Below are positions 1 through 7,300 of a stretch of 8,831 nucleotides of DNA, piece after piece (positions within the stretch are counted from its first letter, which is position 1; each line of letters opens with the position of its first letter). The DNA is taken from the NCBI GenBank assembly GCA_050011095.1, contig JBEKJU010000141.1:1-8831 (forward strand), written 5' to 3'. The stretch is from JBEKJU01 sp050011095. GTDB lineage: Bacteria > Desulfobacterota > Syntrophorhabdia > Syntrophorhabdales > WCHB1-27. The position numbers and the translations under genes are program-made. The notes beneath the pieces are model-generated. The model saw only the letters and a program-made list of their open reading frames with translations, was not told the origin of the DNA and ran no database searches.

Positions 1-234
1 CTGCAGGGTGACGATCTTCGCCCCCCTGCTGAAGTAGGCGGAGTTGGCGATGCTGATGATCTTAGAGGAGATGGCCTGATCGTACCTTACGACATCGAAG
101 AGCTGGGAGAAGGAGGAGTCCTCCCGCGACAGGACCTGGAGTACCTCATTGATGACGGTAGTGAGGCTAGGTAATACCTTTAACGCCTCCGCCCTTTCGA
201 GCAGCTCTTCACGGTGGGTTGATGGGCTCTGCAT
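1..234 (-). CDS. HDOD-domain protein, N-terminal part (runs off left edge)
   Basis: The visible 78 residues start at an ATG at 234-232 and stay open to the window edge. After about 18 residues the sequence follows the start of a HDOD domain: LPSLTTVINEVLQVL, then a segment around SFSQLFDVVRYDQAIS, then the hallmark IISIANSAYF (an xxLRLANSA-type motif). HDOD proteins are HD-related but usually lack phosphohydrolase residues; they serve as signalling or scaffold modules, often with GGDEF, EAL or CheY-like partners. The rest of the protein is outside the window, so any output domain is unknown. The gene lies 51 bp downstream of tupC on the same strand, with no clear terminator between, so it may be co-transcribed with the transporter. 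The ribosome site is weak (AAGAAT-like). The HDOD call is fairly secure; the cellular role is not. Confidence 0.83.
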   Translation of the reverse strand, partial: MQSPSTHREELLERAEALKVLPSLTTVINEVLQVLSREDSSFSQLFDVVRYDQAISSKIISIANSAYFSRGAKIVTLQ

Positions 235-285
235 TGATATTCTTATCGATGATCGGAGAAAAAAATTAAGGGCCTCCGACAGGAA

Positions 286-1398
286 TCAAGGTTTTTTTAT
301 CAAATGGACGTCGGTGGCCTTGAACGAGACGATCACCTCCCTGCCTTCCGCGAGGTTGAGCGCCTCGCGGGACAGGGATGTCACGTAAGAGGCGAGCGGG
401 AATCCACAGTCGAGGTCAATCTTTTGATAAAACCCCATGGGAATGACCCTTGTCACGGTGCCGGGAAAGACGTTCCTCGCGCTCGTGATCTGTGGGTCAT
501 TCCGGCGGCCGCCATCATATGGAAGGGAAAGGGTGACGTTTTCAGGTCTTATGAACAGGGCTACCAAGGCGCCGGCGCTGAAATGGCCGGATGATTCGAT
601 CTCCCTGCCTGAAACGGAAACCAAGGCGGTGTCACCTTCGCTTTCCAACACCCGCCCGCTCAGGATGGTTCCGATGCCGACAAAGGAGGCGACAAACTCA
701 TCGGCAGGGGTATTCAGCACCTCTTCGGGGGAGCCGACCTGGCGGATCCTTCCCTGGTCCATGACGGCTATCCGGTCGGAAAGGCGGATCGCCTCGATCA
801 GGTCGTGGGTGACAAAAACCGTCGTTGTCCTCGTCTGTTTGAGGATGGCCTGCATGTCCTCGATCAAAGGCTCGCGGCTCCTGGGGTCGAGCGAGGCAAA
901 GGGCTCGTCGAGGAGCATGACGTCCGGACGAATGGCAAAGGCGCGGGCCAGACTCGTCCTCTGTGCCTCTCCACCCGAGAGGCTCCGGGCCGAACGGTCC
1001 CTCAGGGCAGAGATGCCGAAGAGCGCAAGGCCCTCCATAACGGCCTCCCGGAGCTTCGCCCGGCTCATTCCCCTTATCTTCAATCCCGACGCCACGTTCT
1101 CGAAGACGGTCCTATCGAACAGGAGGGGCTCCTGAAACGCCATCGCTAGGGCGCGGCGGTACGTGAGGACAGGGCAGTCGGCGCCCACCTTCCGGCCGCG
1201 AAAGAACAGGTCGCCTTCAAAAGGCTTGGTCAGGTACGACAGGGTCTGGAGGAGTGTCGTCTTCCCCGAGCCGTTCGGGCCGATCAGGGATAGTACCTCC
1301 CCCTCTTCAACGGCTATGAAGGGTGTATCGACGATGACGGCGCCACCCCGTATCACCCGAAGGCCCTTCCCTTCGATGACGGGCCTGCCCAGGCTCAT
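286..1398 (-). CDS. tupC: Tungstate ABC transporter, ATP-binding subunit TupC
   Basis: This 370-residue ATPase powers oxyanion import through TupB. All ABC motifs are intact: Walker A GPNGSGKT (residues 40-47), Q-loop Q89, signature LSGGE (140-144), Walker B VMLLDEP (160-166), D-loop SLD (169-171) and H-loop H198. After about residue 245 comes a C-terminal extension of some 120 residues containing IRPENVTL, consistent with the TOBE-like regulatory domain of ModC/CysA-type ATPases, which can bind oxyanion. The ATG at 1398-1396 overlaps the tupB stop (TGA, 1397-1395) as ATGA, which points to translational coupling. GGGAG lies about 8-9 bases upstream. The reading frame stays open far upstream (to 2127), but that part runs across tupB in another frame and is not protein. 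Tungstate rather than molybdate is inferred from the neighbouring TupA. Confidence 0.92.
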   Translation of the reverse strand: MSLGRPVIEGKGLRVIRGGAVIVDTPFIAVEEGEVLSLIGPNGSGKTTLLQTLSYLTKPFEGDLFFRGRKVGADCPVLTYRRALAMAFQEPLLFDRTVFENVASGLKIRGMSRAKLREAVMEGLALFGISALRDRSARSLSGGEAQRTSLARAFAIRPDVMLLDEPFASLDPRSREPLIEDMQAILKQTRTTTVFVTHDLIEAIRLSDRIAVMDQGRIRQVGSPEEVLNTPADEFVASFVGIGTILSGRVLESEGDTALVSVSGREIESSGHFSAGALVALFIRPENVTLSLPYDGGRRNDPQITSARNVFPGTVTRVIPMGFYQKIDLDCGFPLASYVTSLSREALNLAEGREVIVSFKATDVHLIKKP

Positions 1399-2093
1399 AG
1401 GGGCCGCTCCCGCTGCTGGATGTGGGTGAGCACCAGGTTGACGGCGTAGGCGAGGAGAAGCAGGATGATGCCGAGGGCGATGGCCGTGTCGAAGTCGCCC
1501 CGGCTTGTCTCCATCACCGTCGCCGTCGTCAGCACCCTGGAATACCCCTTGATGTTGCCGCCGACCATGAGGGAGGCGCCCACCTCCGATATGACCCCGC
1601 CGAACCCTGCCATCACCGCTGCGAGTAGGGGCAGCCGGGCCTCCCGGATCAATATCCAGGTCATCTGGAGCCTCGTCGCGCCGAGGGCAAGGACCTGGAG
1701 TTTCAGCTTTGTCGGGAGCTGCTGCATGGCGGCGAGGCTGATACCCATGACGATAGGTGTTGCGATCACTGTCTGGGCGATGACCATGGCCGTCGGCGTG
1801 TAGAGCAGTCCCAAAAAGCCGAGCGGGCCGTTCCGCCACAGGAGGATGCTGATGAAGAGGCCGACCACGACGGGAGGGAGGCCCATTCCCGTATTGACGA
1901 GGCCGATCAGGACGCCTCTTGCCGGGAAACGCGCGAGCGCAAGCAGGGCCCCGAAGGATATCCCGATCACCAGGCTCACGAGTGTCGCGAGACCCGACAC
2001 CTTGAGCGAGAGCAGGGTGATCCCCATGACATCGGGATCGAATGTGACGAGGAGCCAGAAGGCCTTCCGGAGGCCGTCGGCGATCAGTTCCAC
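1395..2093 (-). CDS. tupB: Tungstate ABC transporter, permease subunit TupB
   Basis: This is a 232-residue inner-membrane permease with about five hydrophobic segments (roughly residues 26-54, 61-85, 99-120, 151-175 and 202-223). The cytoplasmic EAA-type loop that contacts the ATPase is seen at about 135-155 (LALGATRLQMTWILIREARLP, ending before the next membrane segment), followed by GGVISEVGAS. Length and composition fit TupB/ModB-like permeases. The start is GTG at 2093-2091, inside the end of tupA (10-bp overlap), with GGGGGAG about 11 bases upstream. The stop overlaps the tupC start. A complete operon of binding protein, permease and ATPase in this order is the classical tupABC arrangement. 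Substrate is inferred from TupA, since the permease alone does not separate tungstate from related oxyanions. Confidence 0.93.
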   Translation of the reverse strand: MELIADGLRKAFWLLVTFDPDVMGITLLSLKVSGLATLVSLVIGISFGALLALARFPARGVLIGLVNTGMGLPPVVVGLFISILLWRNGPLGFLGLLYTPTAMVIAQTVIATPIVMGISLAAMQQLPTKLKLQVLALGATRLQMTWILIREARLPLLAAVMAGFGGVISEVGASLMVGGNIKGYSRVLTTATVMETSRGDFDTAIALGIILLLLAYAVNLVLTHIQQRERPL

Positions 2094-2947
2094 TTATTCG
2101 CCGGCTCCCCCGCATGTTTTCCCGCATCGGGGAAGAAGAGGGGCGAACCGAACCTGTCGACCCCGAAGGTGCTTATCACGGCCTGCGTCTCGGGCGCCAC
2201 CATGAATGCGGAGAACGCCCCGGCCCCCGCCGCATTCACCTTAGGCCACTTCGCGGGATTGACCTCGATGACGTGATAGATATTGAGCAACCGCCTGTCG
2301 CCCTCCACGCCTATGGCAAGGTCGAGCCGTTTTTTCAACGCCAGGTACGTCCCGCGGTCGGCCAGGGTGTATGCCTGCTTTTCCGAGGCGACGCTGAGCG
2401 TCTGCCCCATGCCGAGGCCCGTCACCTGGTACCACTTCCGCCCTTCCGGGTTGATGCCGGCGGCCTTCCAAAGGGCCTTCTCCTCCGCGTCGGTCCCGGA
2501 ATTGTCCCCCCTCGACATGAACACCGCCTGGCTGGCGGCGATTGCCTTAAAGGCCTCGACTGCCGATTTGGAGCCGGCGATCCGTGCCCTATCGGACCTC
2601 GGGGTAAGGACGATAAAGTCGTTGTGCATGACGAGCCGCCGGTTGATGCCGTACCCATCGTCCATAAACTGTTTCTCTGCGTCGGGGGAGTGGACGAGCA
2701 AAACATCCGCCTCGCCCTTTTGGCCCATCATCATCGCCTGGCCCGAACCTACGGCGATGGTCTTCACAAAATAGCCCGTCTTTTTTTCGAACAGGGGGAT
2801 CAGGACATCGAGCAGACCTGAATCCTGCGTGCTCGTCGTCGTGGCGAGGATGATATCCCTCTGCCCTGACGCGGCGTGCCCCGGCTGAGCGCCCGTGACC
2901 AAAAGCAACGCGGCAATGAGGATCAAAAACAGCTTCCCGATGTTCAT
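2084..2947 (-). CDS. tupA: Tungstate-binding periplasmic protein TupA
   Basis: This 287-residue protein starts with a Sec signal peptide: MNIGK, a hydrophobic stretch LFLILIAALLLVTG, and a probable cleavage after GHA (about residue 25). The mature part opens with TTTSTQDSG (36-44), the TTTS motif characteristic of TupA tungstate receptors. SRGDNSGT (145-152) is the second conserved oxyanion-binding segment. Other family-like stretches are VGSGQAMMMGQKGEADVLL and VTGLGMGQTL. In characterised members the protein binds tungstate very tightly and selectively over molybdate and delivers it to TupB. The ATG at 2947 is preferred over an in-frame ATG 27 bases upstream because AGAGGAGG lies 7 bases before it and the signal peptide then begins correctly. 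It is the first gene of the operon, behind a candidate promoter at 3057-3085. Assignment is strong; affinity in this organism is inferred. Confidence 0.95.
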   Translation of the reverse strand: MNIGKLFLILIAALLLVTGAQPGHAASGQRDIILATTTSTQDSGLLDVLIPLFEKKTGYFVKTIAVGSGQAMMMGQKGEADVLLVHSPDAEKQFMDDGYGINRRLVMHNDFIVLTPRSDRARIAGSKSAVEAFKAIAASQAVFMSRGDNSGTDAEEKALWKAAGINPEGRKWYQVTGLGMGQTLSVASEKQAYTLADRGTYLALKKRLDLAIGVEGDRRLLNIYHVIEVNPAKWPKVNAAGAGAFSAFMVAPETQAVISTFGVDRFGSPLFFPDAGKHAGEPANKWN

Positions 2948-3056
2948 GGATATCCTCCTCTTACAGACAATCATCCCGGACGATCACCTTGGCGCCGGTT
3001 GAACATTGCTCCATTCACACGAATGTGGAAAAGAAGGAACGTCTTTTTTCCTAAAA

Positions 3057-3085
3057 AATGTAACGCCCGGAAGGTCAAAATTCAA
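3057..3085 (-). promoter_or_regulatory. Candidate sigma70-type promoter for tupABC
   Basis: On the minus strand TTGAAT (3085-3080, -35) and TACATT (3062-3057, -10) are separated by 17 bases. Each hexamer matches consensus at 4 of 6 positions. Transcription would start near 3050, giving a leader of about 100 bases before tupA. The -35/-10 spacer contains CCGGAAGG on the plus strand, one arm of a longer inverted repeat. The assignment is by consensus only. Confidence 0.45.
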
Positions 3086-3115
3086 TGCAAAAACATCCCA
3101 TAAAGGGCCTTCCGG
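3067..3115. repeat. Inverted repeat CCGGAAGG ... CCTTCCGG between divergent promoters
   Basis: CCGGAAGG (3067-3074) and CCTTCCGG (3108-3115) are perfect 8-base complements, with arm centres 41 bp apart. One arm sits in the spacer of the tupA promoter. The other sits just upstream of the -35 box of the rightward promoter. Both lie upstream of either predicted transcription start, which favours a DNA-level operator pair over an RNA hairpin. Confidence 0.55.
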
Positions 3116-3135
3116 CCAAGTTTGCAAACGGCCGG
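3112..3135. promoter_or_regulatory. Operator-like palindrome over the rightward -35 box
   Basis: CCGGCC (3112-3117) and GGCCGG (3130-3135) flank the perfect 10-bp palindrome GTTTGCAAAC (3120-3129). The palindrome covers the candidate -35 hexamer at 3122-3127, where a repressor would be expected to act. The outer CCGG at 3112-3115 is shared with the CCGGAAGG/CCTTCCGG repeat, so the two could not pair at the same time. If transcribed, the stem followed by GTTTT could instead act as a weak terminator. Confidence 0.45.
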
Positions 3136-3150
3136 GTTTTCATCTATACT
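3122..3150 (+). promoter_or_regulatory. Candidate sigma70-type promoter for prmA-like gene and purB
   Basis: TTGCAA (3122-3127) and TATACT (3145-3150) are separated by exactly 17 bases; the -10 box matches 5 of 6 consensus positions and the -35 box 4 of 6. Transcription would begin near 3157, leaving a leader of about 140 bases before the preferred start at 3296. Confidence 0.55.
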
Positions 3151-3295
3151 CTCCCGTGGAGGTCCTCTCGCAAAGGGGGTCTTCCATTATCACCATCGTG
3201 ATTATATTTCAGAAAAAATGGACATGCCGACCGGGTGCGTGCGGCGCGGCGCCGGCCTGCGATCAGGAACCCCGGATCGGCGGGTGGAAACGGGA

Positions 3296-4132
3296 ATGAA
3301 TGAAGGGACGGCAGATATGGCCCTGACGCGCGTTGACATACTGGCGGATAAGGGGACCGAAGAGGTCCTCGACGTCGATTTCTATTCGCAGAGCGGCGGC
3401 GTCTGGATCGAGGACCACGCCGACGGGGTGCGGATAACATGCTATCCCGCAAACCCGGACCGGTTCGTCGCCTATGTGCGGGAATCGGGACTTACAATCC
3501 GCGGGCTCACAACCGTGGAGGAGGCTAAAAAGGACTACGTCGCCCTGGTGCGGCAGTATTTCACGCCGGTGAAGATCGGCGACCTGACCATCCTGCCGCC
3601 ATGGAGAAGGCCCCCAAAGAAGGGGCGCGCCATCGTGATCGAGCCGGGAATGGCCTTCGGCACGGGGAGGCACGAATCGACTAAACTGATGGTGAGGATG
3701 ATGGACACCATCCCTATCGAGGCCAGGAAGGTGCTCGATATAGGGTCGGGATCGGGCATACTCGCCGTCAACGCCGCGCTCCTCGGCGCATCCCTCATAG
3801 CCGCCATCGACCACGACCCCCTCGCGGCCGAAGCGGCAAAAAAGAGCTGCGGTTTCAACAGGAGCGGAGGCATCCTCCTTGCCTGCGGCGATATCGCCGC
3901 CATCAAGGGGGTTTTCGACGTCGTCCTCGCCAACCTCGATTTCGCGACGTTCAGTCAGAGGGCAGCCGAGATAGTCCGGAAGGTGGCGCCTTCAGGCTAC
4001 CTCGTCATATCGGGCATCGAGGACCAGTTCGGGGATGAGGCGCCGCGCCTCTTCAGACCTCTCAGCCCCCTCACGCACAGGAGGATGAAAGGGTGGCACG
4101 GCTTCGTCTTCCGCGTTGACAGTGCACGGTGA
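3296..4132 (+). CDS. prmA: PrmA-like protein methyltransferase (ribosomal protein L11 methyltransferase family)
   Basis: From the ATG at 3296 this is 278 residues, close to the usual PrmA length of about 290. PrmA transfers methyl groups from S-adenosylmethionine to ribosomal protein L11. The diagnostic segment EPGMAFGTGRHEST (116-129) corresponds to the (D/E)PGxAFGTGxHxTT motif of the family. It is followed by SAM-binding motif I VLDIGSGSG (146-154), the acidic ribose-binding region IDHDP (171-175) and a motif IV-like VVLANLDF (209-216). The N-terminal ~100 residues are diverged but keep the pattern leading to ILPPW. Motif IV reads NLDF where the family typically has NIL, so the substrate is less certain than the fold. 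The start is uncertain: GGTGGA precedes 3296, an alternative ATG is at 3317, and upstream in-frame ATGs at 3218 and 3224 add unconserved-looking sequence. purB follows by 82 bp, suggesting co-transcription. Confidence 0.82.
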   Translation: MNEGTADMALTRVDILADKGTEEVLDVDFYSQSGGVWIEDHADGVRITCYPANPDRFVAYVRESGLTIRGLTTVEEAKKDYVALVRQYFTPVKIGDLTILPPWRRPPKKGRAIVIEPGMAFGTGRHESTKLMVRMMDTIPIEARKVLDIGSGSGILAVNAALLGASLIAAIDHDPLAAEAAKKSCGFNRSGGILLACGDIAAIKGVFDVVLANLDFATFSQRAAEIVRKVAPSGYLVISGIEDQFGDEAPRLFRPLSPLTHRRMKGWHGFVFRVDSAR

Positions 4133-4214
4133 AACAAGTAAAGTAAAACAAAGCGGGCGGGCGGAACGGCGAAACTCGGGCCGCGCGACGATTTTCTGCA
4201 TTAGAGGGGACACC

Positions 4215-5507
4215 ATGATCGAGCGGTACACACGGAAGGAAATGGCGGAGATATGGGGAGAGGAGAGGAAGCTCCACACTTGGCTCGAAATAGAGATAGC
4301 CATATGCGAGGCGTACCATGAGCTTGGCGTGATCCCCGCGGAAGACCTATCGGCCATCAAGGAGCGGGCCGGAATCGACGTAAAAAGGGTCCTCGAAATA
4401 GAGAACGAGACGAGACATGACGTGGTGGCCTTCATTCAGGCCGTCTCCGAGCGCGTCGGTCCCGCCTCGAAGTGGATCCACCTGGGCATCACCTCCTCCG
4501 ACATCCTCGATACCGCCTTTTCCCTCCTTCTCAAAGGGGCCGCAACCATTCTCATCGAGGATGTGCGCGCGCTCATGGCGGTGCTGAAGGAGAAGGCACA
4601 GACCTACAAATTTACCCCCATGATCGGCAGGACGCACGGCATACACGCTGAGCCCATCACCTTCGGCTTGAAAATGGCCCATTTTTATGACGAAATGAGG
4701 CGAAACCTCCAAAGGCTGATTGCCGCCAGGGAGTGCGTCTCCTACGGCATGATCTCGGGCGCCGTCGGTACGTATGCCCACGTGCCGCCCTTTGTCGAGG
4801 AGTATGTGTGCAACAAGGTCGGCCTCAAGCGGGCGCCCATCTCCACGCAGATCATCCCGCGCGATTATCACGCCGAATTCTTCACGACCCTCGCGATTGT
4901 CGGCTCATCCCTGGAGAAACTGGCCACGGAGATCAGGCATCTCCAGAGGACCGAGGTGGGTGAGGCGGAGGAGTTCTTCCGGGTGGGCCAGACAGGCTCT
5001 TCGGCGATGCCCCATAAGCGGAACCCGATCGGCTCCGAAAATATCTCGGGGCTGGCCCGGCTCCTTAGGGGCTACGCCCTTTCGGCCCTTGAAGACATAC
5101 CCCTGTGGCACGAGCGGGATATCAGCCATTCTTCCGTGGAAAGGGTGATCGGCCCGGACGGGACAATCCTGCTCGACTATATGCTCGGCCGCATCACGAA
5201 CCTCTTCAAAAACCTGATCGTCTATCCCGAGCGGATGCAAGAAAACCTGGCCATTACCGGCGGGCTCTACCATTCGGAGGCGATATTGCTCAGTCTCGTG
5301 AAAAAGGGCCTGAGCAGGCAGGAGGCCTACAAGATCACCCAGTCGATCGCCATGGCCTGCTTTCGCGACAACCTTGACTTCACCGGGTGCCTCAAGAAGG
5401 ATCCGGCCCTGAGAAGGTACCTGACCGAAGAGGAGATCGTCACGATAACGGACGACAGGCATTATTTCGATCACGTCGAGTCCATATTCCGGCGCGTCTT
5501 CGCGTGA
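4215..5507 (+). CDS. purB: Adenylosuccinate lyase
   Basis: The 430-residue enzyme belongs to the fumarase/aspartase superfamily. It splits fumarate from SAICAR and from adenylosuccinate, two steps of purine and AMP synthesis. Landmarks match the Bacillus-type enzyme closely: ETRHDVVAF with H68, TSSDILDTA (93-101), IGRTHGIHAEP with the catalytic His at 141, the signature loop GSSAMPHKRNP (261-271) carrying the catalytic Ser263, and LWHERDISHSSVER (297-310). The ATG at 4215 is chosen because AGAGGGGA lies just upstream and MIERYTRKEM aligns with the family N-terminus; the frame is open 99 bases further upstream, but that part is not conserved-looking. It stands 82 bp after the PrmA-like gene on the same strand. 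The protein appears full length with no disrupted motif. Confidence 0.97.
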   Translation: MIERYTRKEMAEIWGEERKLHTWLEIEIAICEAYHELGVIPAEDLSAIKERAGIDVKRVLEIENETRHDVVAFIQAVSERVGPASKWIHLGITSSDILDTAFSLLLKGAATILIEDVRALMAVLKEKAQTYKFTPMIGRTHGIHAEPITFGLKMAHFYDEMRRNLQRLIAARECVSYGMISGAVGTYAHVPPFVEEYVCNKVGLKRAPISTQIIPRDYHAEFFTTLAIVGSSLEKLATEIRHLQRTEVGEAEEFFRVGQTGSSAMPHKRNPIGSENISGLARLLRGYALSALEDIPLWHERDISHSSVERVIGPDGTILLDYMLGRITNLFKNLIVYPERMQENLAITGGLYHSEAILLSLVKKGLSRQEAYKITQSIAMACFRDNLDFTGCLKKDPALRRYLTEEEIVTITDDRHYFDHVESIFRRVFA

Positions 5508-5628
5508 TCCGCGGCTGTTGGGACGGCCGGCGGCGGATGGGCGGCGGCCTTTCCCGTTCGAATCGGCATCACCCCCTGCCGGATCGTCTCGGGCCCCCCG
5601 CATCCCCTATCCCCGAACGCATTTTTTC
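5508..5628. other. Convergent purB / kinase intergenic gap
   Basis: This GC-rich gap of 121 bases lies between two convergent stops. A short potential stem (GGCCG ... CGGCC, about 5524-5549) is followed by only three T residues, and a T6 run occurs at 5622-5627 without a strong adjoining stem. I cannot name a convincing intrinsic terminator for either gene. Confidence 0.4.
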
Positions 5629-7245
5629 CTATTCGCGATCTTCCCCCGGCCGATCCGCCTTCGGCAGGGTAATGTAGAACGTCGCTCCCCGACCGGGTGC
5701 GCCCTCGGCCCACACACGTCCTCCGTGAAGGCCGACGATTCTCTTCACAATGGCGAGACCCATGCCGGTCCCCTTAAATTCCTCCCCCGAATGAAGCCGC
5801 TGAAAGACGGTGAAGAGCCTCGCCCCTTCCGCCATGTCGAAGCCCGCTCCGTTGTCCCTGATGAAGTAGGCGTTCTCCTCCCCCCCGTCCCATCCCCCTA
5901 TCTCGATCAACCTGTGCTCCCTGCGGCTCGAAAACTTGAAGGCGTTGGACACGAGATTAGCAAATGCCTGGCGTATCATCCGTTCGTCGCCGGCGCACGG
6001 AGGAAGGGGAGAGATCGTCACGTCCCCTTCCGGATAGAGTGACCGGAGTTCATCCACCACGGATGCCGCAAGGGCGTCCATGCGGACCGGCGCCCGTTGC
6101 AACGCCTCCTTGCCGAGTCTTGCGTAGGCCAAAAGATCGTCGATGAGCCGACCGGCCTTCACCACGTTGGTCCGTATCGCGCCCATGAGATCCGCAAACC
6201 TGTCGTCGAGCAGAAGGCGGTACTTTTTCAGTATTCTTTCCGAAAAGGCTTCGATTATCATGAGGGGGGTGCGGAGATCGTGGGAGACCGTCGAATTGAA
6301 GGCCTCCAGCTCATCATTGGCGTTCCTGAGATCCAGGACGCGCCGTTCCAGCTCCGCATTCAACCGCATGATCTCCGTTTCCGCCTGTTTCACGGCCGTA
6401 ATATCCCGCAAGACCGCGAGGGTTGCCGGCCGTCCCTTATACGTGGTGGTCACGACGGAGGCCTGCACGGTCCGTATCTCTCCGTCACCCCTTCTGATCT
6501 TGTATTCCGCGAGTTTGTCCAGGGATTCGCCTCTTTGCCTCGCTATGACGCGTTTTCTCACCGCTTCCTGATCCTCCGGGAAGACAAACCGATCAAGGGG
6601 ACGTCCCACGGCCTCCGATGCATCGCGAAGGCCGTGGATCGCGAGGAACGCCCTGTTCACAAAAACCCTTTCCGTATCGACCGTAATGGCGATCCCGTCG
6701 CCCACGTTCTCCACCACGTCCCGATAGAGCTCCTCATTCTGAAGGAGCATCCGCCCTGCCTGCTTTCTTTCGGTGATGTCGCGGATGATCGCCTGGACCA
6801 CTATGTCACCGGCCAGTTCTAGGCTGTTCAGGCTCACCTCGGCGTCAAAGGGGGTCCCATCGCAGCGGCAATGTTCCCACTCAAAGAACTGGGGAACGCC
6901 CGCCATGGCGGCGTGTATCCGTTCGAGCGCCTTTTCTTGTGAGTCGCCGCCATCGGGCTGGAGGGACGGAGAGAACCTGTAAGGCGGCTGTCCGATTATC
7001 TGCTCCTTTGTACACCCGAACATCCCGAGGGTCCTGGAATTGCAATCGACGAGCCTGTCTTCCCTCATGAGAAGTATTGCATCGCCTGCATTCTCGAAGA
7101 GGAGCCGATATTTCTTCTCGCTCTCCCTCAGCCTTTTCTCCACCTCCCTGTCGCCCGCATGGCGCGCCTCCAGGAGGGCGATCCGCCGGCGCAGCCGCGT
7201 GAGTTCACTCCCCGTTTGCCGTTCCGTCTTGTCCCGCTCCTTCAT
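5629..7245 (-). CDS. Soluble PAS-PAS sensor histidine kinase
   Basis: This 538-residue protein has no signal peptide or membrane segment and should act in the cytoplasm. It begins with a charged coiled-coil-like stretch (about 1-45), then two PAS domains (about 42-160 and 171-286), each ending in a PAC-type DIT(E/A) motif. A short helix (about 290-313) follows, then a HisKA domain with FNSTVSHDLRTPL (phospho-acceptor H322). The HATPase domain has the N box NLVSNAFKFS (430-439), G1 DNGAGF (464-469), an F box LFTVFQRLH and G2 GTGMGLAIV (492-500). The ELEAFxxxVSHDLR pattern is that of phytochrome-like kinases. No receiver domain is attached and no response regulator is adjacent, so partner and ligand are unknown. 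The PAS domains show no obvious haem or flavin signature. The start at 7245 has GGCGG about 7 bases upstream. The gene converges on purB. Confidence 0.94.
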   Translation of the reverse strand: MKERDKTERQTGSELTRLRRRIALLEARHAGDREVEKRLRESEKKYRLLFENAGDAILLMREDRLVDCNSRTLGMFGCTKEQIIGQPPYRFSPSLQPDGGDSQEKALERIHAAMAGVPQFFEWEHCRCDGTPFDAEVSLNSLELAGDIVVQAIIRDITERKQAGRMLLQNEELYRDVVENVGDGIAITVDTERVFVNRAFLAIHGLRDASEAVGRPLDRFVFPEDQEAVRKRVIARQRGESLDKLAEYKIRRGDGEIRTVQASVVTTTYKGRPATLAVLRDITAVKQAETEIMRLNAELERRVLDLRNANDELEAFNSTVSHDLRTPLMIIEAFSERILKKYRLLLDDRFADLMGAIRTNVVKAGRLIDDLLAYARLGKEALQRAPVRMDALAASVVDELRSLYPEGDVTISPLPPCAGDERMIRQAFANLVSNAFKFSSRREHRLIEIGGWDGGEENAYFIRDNGAGFDMAEGARLFTVFQRLHSGEEFKGTGMGLAIVKRIVGLHGGRVWAEGAPGRGATFYITLPKADRPGEDRE

Positions 7246-7300
7246 CTCATACCGCCAATGTGCGAATGACCGATATAAGTATACAATACTATGACAGAGG
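7246..7300. promoter_or_regulatory. AT-rich gap upstream of the kinase
   Basis: The stretch upstream of the kinase start is locally AT-rich and contains AGTAT-ACA-ATACT (7278-7290), a 5-bp inverted repeat. This is where the kinase promoter should lie. I could not fit a clear pair of -35 and -10 hexamers with normal spacing on the minus strand. The position also coincides with the apparent breakpoint of the M24 remnant. Confidence 0.3.

Larger units (their letters stand above)
2948..3295. other. Divergent intergenic region between tupA and prmA-like gene
   Basis: These 348 bases hold no convincing gene. The part near tupA (about 3000-3100) is clearly richer in A+T than its surroundings. The region contains a candidate promoter in each direction and nested inverted repeats between them, listed separately. 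An open frame running from 3122 into the methyltransferase gene has low-complexity, Arg/Gly-rich content before residue 59 and looks untranslated. I looked for a molybdenum/tungsten cofactor riboswitch and a ModE-type TATATA palindrome upstream of tupA and saw neither convincingly. Confidence 0.7.

Noticed and set aside
253..279. Stem TCGGAG/CTCCGA with an A/T7 run after tupC
   Set aside because: The T-run is inside the loop rather than after the stem, so it does not fit an intrinsic terminator for tupC.
1399..2127. Open frame continuing tupC upstream, giving a 613-residue protein
   Set aside because: The extra N-terminal part lies out of frame across tupB, is Arg/Gly/Pro-rich and lacks any family pattern. 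The ATGA overlap and the domain start both place tupC at 1398.
2114..2821. 235-residue plus-strand open frame opposite tupA
   Set aside because: It is a shadow of tupA in GC-rich DNA, with no recognisable family or ribosome site.
3027..3051. GGAAAAGA ... TCTTTTTTCC imperfect hairpin upstream of tupA
   Set aside because: The stem is made almost only of A-T pairs with unequal arms. It more likely reflects the AT-rich promoter region.
3186..3204. ATCAC-CATC-GTGAT inverted repeat upstream of the PrmA-like gene
   Set aside because: The arms are short, and the orientation is opposite to the CRP-type TGTGA-N6-TCACA site. It can occur by chance.
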